Of a DNA stretch of 64,000 nt, positions 52,401-61,400 are shown piece by piece. Within the stretch, counting starts at the first letter, position 1. Every line of letters begins with the position of its first letter. Position numbers and translations under genes: made by a program. The DNA lies in NCBI GenBank assembly GCA_947044365.1, contig OX345636.1, positions 36,047,212-36,111,211 of the forward strand, given 5' to 3'. Below the pieces are notes generated by a model. It made no database searches. It saw only the letters and a program-made list of their open reading frames with translations, and was not told where the DNA came from. This DNA is from Petrosia ficiformis (Eukaryota; Porifera; Demospongiae; Haplosclerida; Petrosiidae).

Positions 52401-55400
52401 TTGCTGAGTGCATATATCCTGCAATTTGATCTTTTCAAGATGCCAAATTTAAATAGGAAGCGAACTAGTGATTCATCCTCACTGTGATCAATAAGCAACT
52501 TGTATCGAACTTCATTCTCAAAGCAGAGGTCCTCTGGTTTGTCTGCCAAACTTGACTTCAAAATTTTTAGAGGTGACTGCAGCATTTCAGTGTTAACTTC
52601 GCTCACACCAAACTACATGACAGCAAGTTTTTGGATTATTACAATGTTACAACCTCTCTCCCAACAATTTTCCTAAATACAGCTTGTTCACATAATGATG
52701 TGAACAAGCCCTTTCCACCTATTCAGATTATGACACATAGACAGTAAAAGGGTCAACTTCCAAGTCTGAAAGCAGACAAAAGTTTATTGTGAATGCCCCA
52801 CTCACACAAATCGCACTCATGTTACGTATTATGAGACAGAAACTTTTGTCTGCATACAACATGACCTTTCAGTGTCAGAATCAGGCCCAGCTTGGCCCAT
52901 GTGTCATATTGTGTGTAGGTATAAAGGGCCTGGTCTCCAGGTGAACCAAATACAACATAAATAATATACATTTTCCACAACCCATCAGAATAATTATTTT
53001 CAGCAATGATAATAAATATCTAATAGCTATAGTGTGTAGTACATACTTACTTCAGAGAGAAATTTTCCAGCCAGTCTCTTAAAATCTTCAGCTCCTAAAA
53101 AGTTCCTTTGAAGGGATTTTAGCAGCAATTTTGCAGATATATAATTGTGATCCCTTAACATGTTTTTTCGCATATATGAGAAAAAATGCATCAAATCTCT
53201 CAAACCAAATAAGGAACTAAAATTGTGGGACGCCATTTCTTTTGAATAAATGCTAGTAATACATTGTAGCTGTTCCTTTATATTTTCTGGGACATTTTTT
53301 ACATCTTTATACCCCATTAATGTACTAGCAAGTTGTTGCAAATCGTCATTTGAAGCATTAACTTGAAATAGACAAACTGCTCGATTTGACTTTGCTGCAT
53401 CAAGAATTGTGTTTGTCAGAGCAACAAAAGACACTTCAGGATTATCCAAGTGAAAATGAAGAACTTTTAGAACTTGTAAATTCTCTTCTGGTAGGCCAGC
53501 CTCATCCATCAAGACAACAGAAACCGCACCATGTCCACTATTATCTATCTGCTCCTGCCGAGATTTAGCTTTTTTAAACAGTGTTTTAATATCTTCAGTT
53601 GTAGAATGTTTTGAACATTGATAAATGTGAGGATCAAGAGATTTCATTATCTTATGTCTGAATACTTTTTTGGGAGACACTTCACCTTGGAGATTGGCTA
53701 GGGCTATCTTGAATGAAAGGGTTTTTGAACAACCTGGTGGTCCTATTATAATGAGTGGAATACGAGTCATACAACATACAATGATAGCATATAGATTTTC
53801 TCTCAGAGCTTGTGTGTCTGCTACTCCAATGGGGCGATCAATGTTTTCCATAAGCCAGTCAAGTTCATCTTTCAAAGCTTTTGTAAAAGTAACCCTAATT
53901 CCCTCAAAATTATGGGTTCCTTTATCACAACCCTCAGTTACCTGTGTGACTAAGAATGGTTGTGCATCCAACCGAGTAGCATATTCCTTTCTGTACTTTG
54001 CATTCAAGCGAAAGTAGTACACTAATGCGAGCGATACAAAGAGAGCTCTTACCGAGAGCTGCCAATTATTACTAACAGACCTTGCTTCAGATATGCTTGA
54101 ATAGCCATACTTTTCCAATAGTTGGAAAGAACTTTTCAACCAAATGTACAACTTAAGTACCCTTTGGATATCTCTTTGACTAACCGAGCTGAAACTAGCA
54201 GCTGTGGCATCCTTCTCAGCCACATTGGCATCAATCAAATAATCCTTGGTAAACTGTCGAAGAAGATGTTGGCTCAATGATATTTTCTCTATTAGTGTCT
54301 CGCATTCTAATTCTGTCAATTGATTGTCCAATAATTTAAACTTAGACAGAATATAATCTCGTTCTTCATTTTCTTTCAATGAGCCGAAGTCCCACATTAA
54401 GAGCTCAAACGAGGGATGAAGTGGACGTACCAAGTAATCGCCTTTGAACCATGTGTCATTGTTTGCACTGGAGAGAGTGCAAAGGCTATTTGTTCGATGA
54501 GGATTACAAGCTGCAACAATAAATATGTTTTGAGGAAGAGGCTAAAAAATGTAATTAAATGAAATTAACGATAAATATATAGTTGGGGTAAATCATAAGA
54601 TACCTTTCCGTCCAAGGTATGATCAACTATAATCTCCTTTAAAAATCCAAGACAGGAAGCTGTATTAACTTCATCAAAAAAAATCTAACAATGAAATAGT
54701 TAATATTGACATTATGCTATACAAATACTTATTTACACTATCACTTACAGTAAGTTTTGGTCTTTTGTCAAAATGCCCTTGAAGAGAACCTTCTTCATCA
54801 ATGATTGGTTGCAGAAACTCCTTTATATCAGAAGGTGTCAATCCTAATAATAAATAAATTATGACCACACATGAAGTAAAACACTATTAGTATTAATGTC
54901 AAGAAATCCTGATAAATGTGCATGGTTATATATTCATAATAGCAATTAACACAGAACATACAATTGGAGTGCTTGCAAAAGTGCAGTATGAATGATCAGT
55001 TTTGACCATCTTTTAGATGCTGAGTTCAGGGATCTCTAAGTACTCCTCCTTTCATCACATTAGTTTTCATAAATTTCAATTTAATTGTAGTACAAAATGA
55101 ACATTGTGCTGTGCAAACCCCTCACCATTGTAGTATGATAAAGCATACATGCAGTGAGATGCTCCATGCAACATTGTATTCATTTATAATGGTAATCCTC
55201 AGCAGATACAATACATATAATTGGAACTACAGTTTTTCATAGTATTAAAAACATACCAGAATCAATTTTCTTCACTTGAAATAGCTCCCTTTGCTTGCCA
55301 AATAAGAATTTTAGCAGTAATGAAGTTACACTCTAAAGATGGAAAGGATAGATTGCAATAAATCTAAACGAAGCTTTCTTTCACAGTGGAATTTCGTAGA

Positions 55401-58400
55401 AGTACCCATTTATAAGGGAATGTGAGACTTTCCAGTACCTTATGACTTATGTGTATCCGGTTGTAGGTACATACTTGACCTAAATTTCATGAACTATCCT
55501 GAAATCCAGGTCTATAATACGACACCAGTTCAATTTTAGGTACTGGAATTGTTACATTTCCTTACGTAGGTGCAAAATAGGATATTCCACTTTTTTGCTG
55601 TGTTTCTCACCTCAGCATCAAATAATTGAGGAATTTCTCTGCTAAATGGAAGAAACTGTATTAGTGGAAACACGTCACTAATATTATTTTCTTTCTGCAT
55701 TTTATGGAACCAGGAAAGAACTCTTTCAAGAAATGTTTGTTTCACAGCATCACATAAGGATGACAACATGTCTTCAAACTGTTCTGCAGTTTTCCAGGTG
55801 CTGTCAACAATTGTACAAACTTCATCAGGTGATGAAATTAATGAAAGAAGTTGCTGTTTGATGTATTCCATTAGATATTCTCTCCAAAGAGACAGTCTTT
55901 GCTGATAGGAGTGGTTATAGAGTTTTGAAAGAGTTTCTAATAGAAACGTTTTGCCAACCCCTGTTTCTCCTGAGATTATTACTGGCACTCCACACTGCTG
56001 TCTCTCATGAACACTCAACATTTTGAGTAGATAATCTAGGGTTAAAACATAGCCTTGGTTCTGGAGAACTGAGAGTCCACTCTGAGATGAATCATTGTGT
56101 ATTCGCAAAGTAGTGTACAGACAATCTTGCAATGTTTTCTGTTCCTTTAACTCCCTATAAAATGAAAATAAACCCACAATACAATAAAAAGTATGCTGTA
56201 GCTCACAAAAAAATCTATACTCACATTGGACTTGGAAAATAAAATCCGAAATTTTCTATCATCTCTGATTCTTCATGTGATAGACGACCAGTACGGGAGA
56301 GTACACTGAAAGCTCCATCATTGTAAATAAGCTACACGAATAAAATGATAAGATTGATTTAAGATTATTAAGTATATATGTACAATCAAATTTACATCAT
56401 GTTTGAACTACTAGTTTAAAGACAGCCGAGGGGCCAGCCACTACAGTGAAAGAGCTAGAAGCACAGACTAGTTCCCAGAGCCAATCACCCAGGTTTCTAC
56501 TCCCAGTTCACCGCATCAGCCCCAATTCACTGGGAACTCTCCCAGCGATCCTCATTGTCCCTTGGCAATTCTTTGCTGTTATCATGGCCGAGGTCCACCA
56601 GGAAATTAAATGTAGTCAACTACCCTCCACCTTCCAAGATAATTTTATGGAATGTCACTTGAATCATAGGTATCTCGCATGGAGTTATTACAGCTATTAC
56701 CACAAATGTTTAGTTTATTTAAATTCCTTTGTTAATTACATGCACTACTCCGACACAGGGTTAATCTATATGCTTGTGTCACATATGTGTTGCATATGTA
56801 GTTAAAGAGGTTATGTCATTTCGGAGATCGAGTCAATTAATAGGTGTGGTAGGTAAAAGAATAGTGCTCGAGCTACAGACCACTAGGAAGATTCTGGAAG
56901 TACGGAGCATGTAATAGTGCAACTAATACAGATAGCTGTTGTATGCAGCAGAGAAAAGAAGCAAGAATCTTCAACAAGTTTCAGTTTCCTCAAAGATTTG
57001 CATATTGAGACTGGTGTTACACTTCTTCAGATCCCAGTATTCAGAATACACATAAAGGTAGGGACACTAGCACCATCAGCAATGATTGATAGTCACAAAA
57101 ATGCAATCATAAGGATACTTTTTTCTCACTAGGTGTTGTCTCTAATCATTTGGTATTTTACATTATAAGTGTTAGGTTGTATATAGTTAACTTGTTCATT
57201 ATGATGCATCACAAATAACAATTACACTATTGGAGGATGTCAGGTTCTTAACTGTAGACTCTGTAGTGTACGTTTACCGTGGTTGCACAATGCACCCTCT
57301 TCCTGCAAGTACTGGAAATTGCTAGATGTATGCCTGGGGGACTCCCTTGGACTTATCAGTACTTCACCCATGCTGCATCTACACAACAAGGGTATATAGT
57401 GATCCTAATGTGACTAGTGGAGTAGTCCCCCTTTGTGGTAACTATGACTTTATAGGAAACCTTATATTATAATTATGTGTATATAAAGTGATGTTTTATA
57501 GTGTTTATTCAGTTATTAATAGGCCTCTGTCTTCCTATTGTTTTGTCGTTAGTTTATAGTACGTGTGTTTACTTTGCCTATAATAAGGTTACAATAATTG
57601 GCGACGAGGTCAACTATGGCAACATACAGGAAGATAGCTACTTTCAACTTAACCATAGAGTCGTGGACGTTGTAGTGTGAAAGTCTTCATTTCTATTTCC
57701 ATGCCAACGACATTGTTGATCTCGGCAAGAAACGTTTGATTTTACTTACCGTCTGTGGTCCATTGACATACCAATTGTTGAAGAGCTTAGTGCAACCACG
57801 CACACCAATGGAGAAGACTTACGATGAGATAGTCGAAACGCTCAAGACCCACTTTAACACTAAACCGTCACCTATTATCCAGAGATTCAAGTTCAACATA
57901 AGAGACCGTCGTGCTAGAGAATCACTGGCAAACTATGTTGCTGAACTTAGAGCGCTTGGAGAATACTGTGATTTTGGGACAACGATTAAGGATACGATCA
58001 GAGATAGACTAGTTTGTGGTATCAACGACCACGGAATCCAACGTCATCTCCTTCAAGAAAGTAACTTGACTTAAGTGTGCGTACGACATAGCACAAGCTA
58101 TGGAAACTGCTTCGAAAAATATTATGCAAGACCATTCCAGCCATGCAACGTGTGCAGGTGCTGGAAGGTTCGCCTGTACATGTCACAGGTGTGGAGGAAA
58201 CCACCAGTTGAACGTCTGTCTTTTCGTTTTGTAAATTGCCAAGCATGTGGCAAGAAAGGCCATATTGCAAACGTCTGTTGTAGCAGAAGACCTAAATTGG
58301 ACTCCATTAAACCCCTGAAGCATCCGCAATCACCAAGGAAAGGTCAAAGTCAAACACGCCCTACAATGCACTCTGTTGTGAAAGACAGCCCGCCTCCAGA

Positions 58401-61400
58401 CTCTCAGGCACTTGTTGTGGACACTGAACCAACCCCTGACATCTAAAACACTCTTGGATGCAGAGAAGAAGTACTTGCAGTTAGAAAAAGAAGCTCTCGC
58501 TATAGTCTTCTCAGTGAAAGATTTCATCAATATCTACGTGGTAGACAATTTAGTATGTATCTGTTCAGATCACCAACCGTTAAAATACCTATTTAATGAA
58601 TCTATACAAACTCCAGTGATGGCATCCTCTCGGATCCAACATTGGGCACTTACATTAGGTGCATACAAGTACACCATTTGACACAAACCAGGAAGTAAAA
58701 TGGCTCATGCTGATGGCCTAAGTCGTTTACCACTCCCACACAAGCCTTCATCTGTACCTGTGCCAGGAGATCTGATTTTACTAATTAATCATCTCTCCGA
58801 ATGTATCATTACTGTTAATCACATCAAAGCATGGACAGAAAAAGACCTTGTTTTATCTCGTGTTAGGAGATTAGTTCAAGTTGGCTGGACATTGTCAGAT
58901 CCAGGCCCAGACTTCATTCCATATTTTAATCGTGGTCATGAACTCAGTGTTTTGGATGGATGTGCTTTGTGGGGTTCATGTGTTGTGATTCCACCCACTG
59001 GTCATAATATTATTTTAAACCAACTCCATGAAGCTCACCCAGGAGTAAGCAGGATGAAATGCTTAGCCCGCTGTTTTGTATGGTGGCCTGGTTTAGACTC
59101 TGCTATTGGAACTGAGTTTGTTCGTGTGAAGAGTGTCAAGCAAATCGTCCATTACCACCTAAAGCACCATTACACCCTTGGGAATACCCTAGTAGACCTT
59201 GGACATGTCTGCACACTGATCATGATGGTCCATTCCTAGGACACACTTTTCTCATTGTAGTGGATGCTCACTCTAAGTGGATTGAGTCACACGAGGTAAA
59301 CTCTACCTTATCCGAAGCAACAATCAAAGTTCTTGTAATCTGTTTGCTACCCATGGCATTCCAGAACATGTAGTTTCAGACAATGGTTCAGGATTTACCA
59401 ATCAAGAATTTATACAATTCATAGAACATAATGGTATCAAACATACAACAACATCACCATATCACCCCTTTTCAAACAGACTAGGCTGAATGTGCAGTAC
59501 AAACTGTTATACATGGAATCAGTAAGCTTGAAGGTACTATTGAGTGTAGACTTGGTCGTTTTCTATTCAATTACCATGTAATTTCCCAATCAACTACAGA
59601 GTTATCACCTGCAGAACGTTTGGTGGGAAGAAGATTACGTACTCGTTTTGATTTAATTCGTTCAGACACAAGTACTTATACTAGCCCTACTACAGAAGGT
59701 CCTTTGAAGAAAATTAATCCCTGCCTTAGTTAATAAAATAACTGGTCCCATATCTTATAAGCTCAAGACACAGTCTGGACATTTTATGTGTTGTCATTTA
59801 GATCATTTACGTATTCGTTATCTTCCAGATGATAATGTCACTGATCCTAGAACTGATCGTGATGACTGGTCAGTATCAAGTACTTATACTAGCCCTACTA
59901 TAGAAGGTCCTCTGAATGTTTCACAGCCTTCTACCTCATGTGGTTCTCGAGAACTCACACAACCGTCTGTTCGTCGGTCAACCCGAACTCGTAACTCCAT
60001 GGATCGTTATACCCAAGTATCAATTTGAAAAGGGAGGAGTGTGGTAACTACGACTTCATAGGAAATCTTATAATATAATTATGTGTATATAAAATGATGT
60101 TTTATAGTTTTTATTCAGTTATTAATAGGCCTCTGTCTTCCTATTATTTAGTCATTAGTTTATGGTACGTGTATTTACTTTGCCTATAATAAGGTTACAA
60201 CACCCTTTTACTCCAAGAATGCCTTCACTCCTGTCTGTTGTGTGGTTGTAAATCAATACCTTAAGAAAACTATGGAAGTCCGATGGTAGTAGCTTAGCCC
60301 TTGTGTTTATTAAATCAACAGAGATAGTTAAGTAAGGAGCAAGCTGAGAATGTGAAGATAGTCAACAGTCGAGGAAGCCATTCCCTTGTCCATATGTCTG
60401 ACAAATCATACCATTCACAGAGTTGTAGGCGTCCTACATCGCATCAAACTGGTTGTATCATTAACCTGCTGTTCTCTCATTCCTTCACACACTTCATTCA
60501 TTTCACTTGTTTTGCTTGTTTACAAGTATATTATTAGTTTGCTGTTAACTGTGATATTTGTATCTAATTTCCATTTCATCAATCACTTGGGCTTGAGCTT
60601 TATCATCTATATGATGTGTTTGACATATATATTCTCTTTTACAAACAAAGGTTTTTTACCCAATGATTCTCTAGCATTGTTACAATAGTTTATAATAAAG
60701 CTGCATATTATGGGAGAGCATGTTATATGACTCACACAGTATCACTCCCTGTGCCAACAACTGCCCTGTACAATTGAACAAATGTGATCAAACACCTTGG
60801 CAATATAATGCCTTCATCTCTATTGCCGAATGTGTATGCTTCTTTAGGTAGAAGCTCATACTTTCTATAAGCAGTATAAAATGTTGCCAGTCAATGCTAT
60901 GATGGTATTGCCAGTTTGCCATGCATGTTCTCTCAATGCACACATATCAGGATAACCTAGGCAGGTTGCATCTCTGTGTTCTTTATGTTGAATCTCTAAT
61001 CTATGTTTAGTTTCACAATGTAAACTAACTTACAATCGATAGAACTTCATATATACCATATTTAGTACTTGTTTTTCGGCTTTGACTTTTATAAAAGTTG
61101 ATTTCACGGTGTCTGGTTTGAATGCTACTCTGATTTTCAACTTGCTATGAGTTCTCCTGATGGTTTCTCCCAGCCTCACCATATAGGGAATGACATTGGT
61201 GCATCTCATTTCTCATTGTCTGCTTCCATAAATAGACATTTTGGTGGAATTTGTAGCAGATTGTACAGCCTTATTGGGATAGTCACTATGCTTTAGAGTA
61301 TATTTGTGATGTTCAATTTTAGATGATAGATCAGAGATTCAAGATCTTTTGGTGAACGACAGTGCTCTAATGCGTTAGGCCAATGTTGTTCACCAAAGTT

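Larger units (their letters stand above)
57434..60202 (+). mobile_element. Ty3/gypsy LTR retrotransposon, internally deleted
   Basis: Two 163-bp LTRs (57434-57596 and 60040-60202, about 12 differences) start TGTGGTAACTA and end GGTTACAA[T/C]A. The 5-bp duplication CCCTT flanks the element. A primer-binding-site-like TTGGCGACGAGG follows the left LTR and a polypurine tract (60027-60039) precedes the right one. Coding order is gag, zinc knuckle, then straight to RNase H and integrase: protease and most of reverse transcriptase are gone. Frames are broken in several places. It lies antisense in the 5.8-kb RNF213-like intron. Confidence 0.9.

Noticed and set aside
53386..54017. + strand open frames opposite the large AAA exon
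   Set aside because: Antisense shadows of exon 54541-53051, which carries clear AAA+ motifs.
56446..56805. 119-codon + strand open frame in the large intron
   Set aside because: No domain, antisense within an intron, bordered by repeats.
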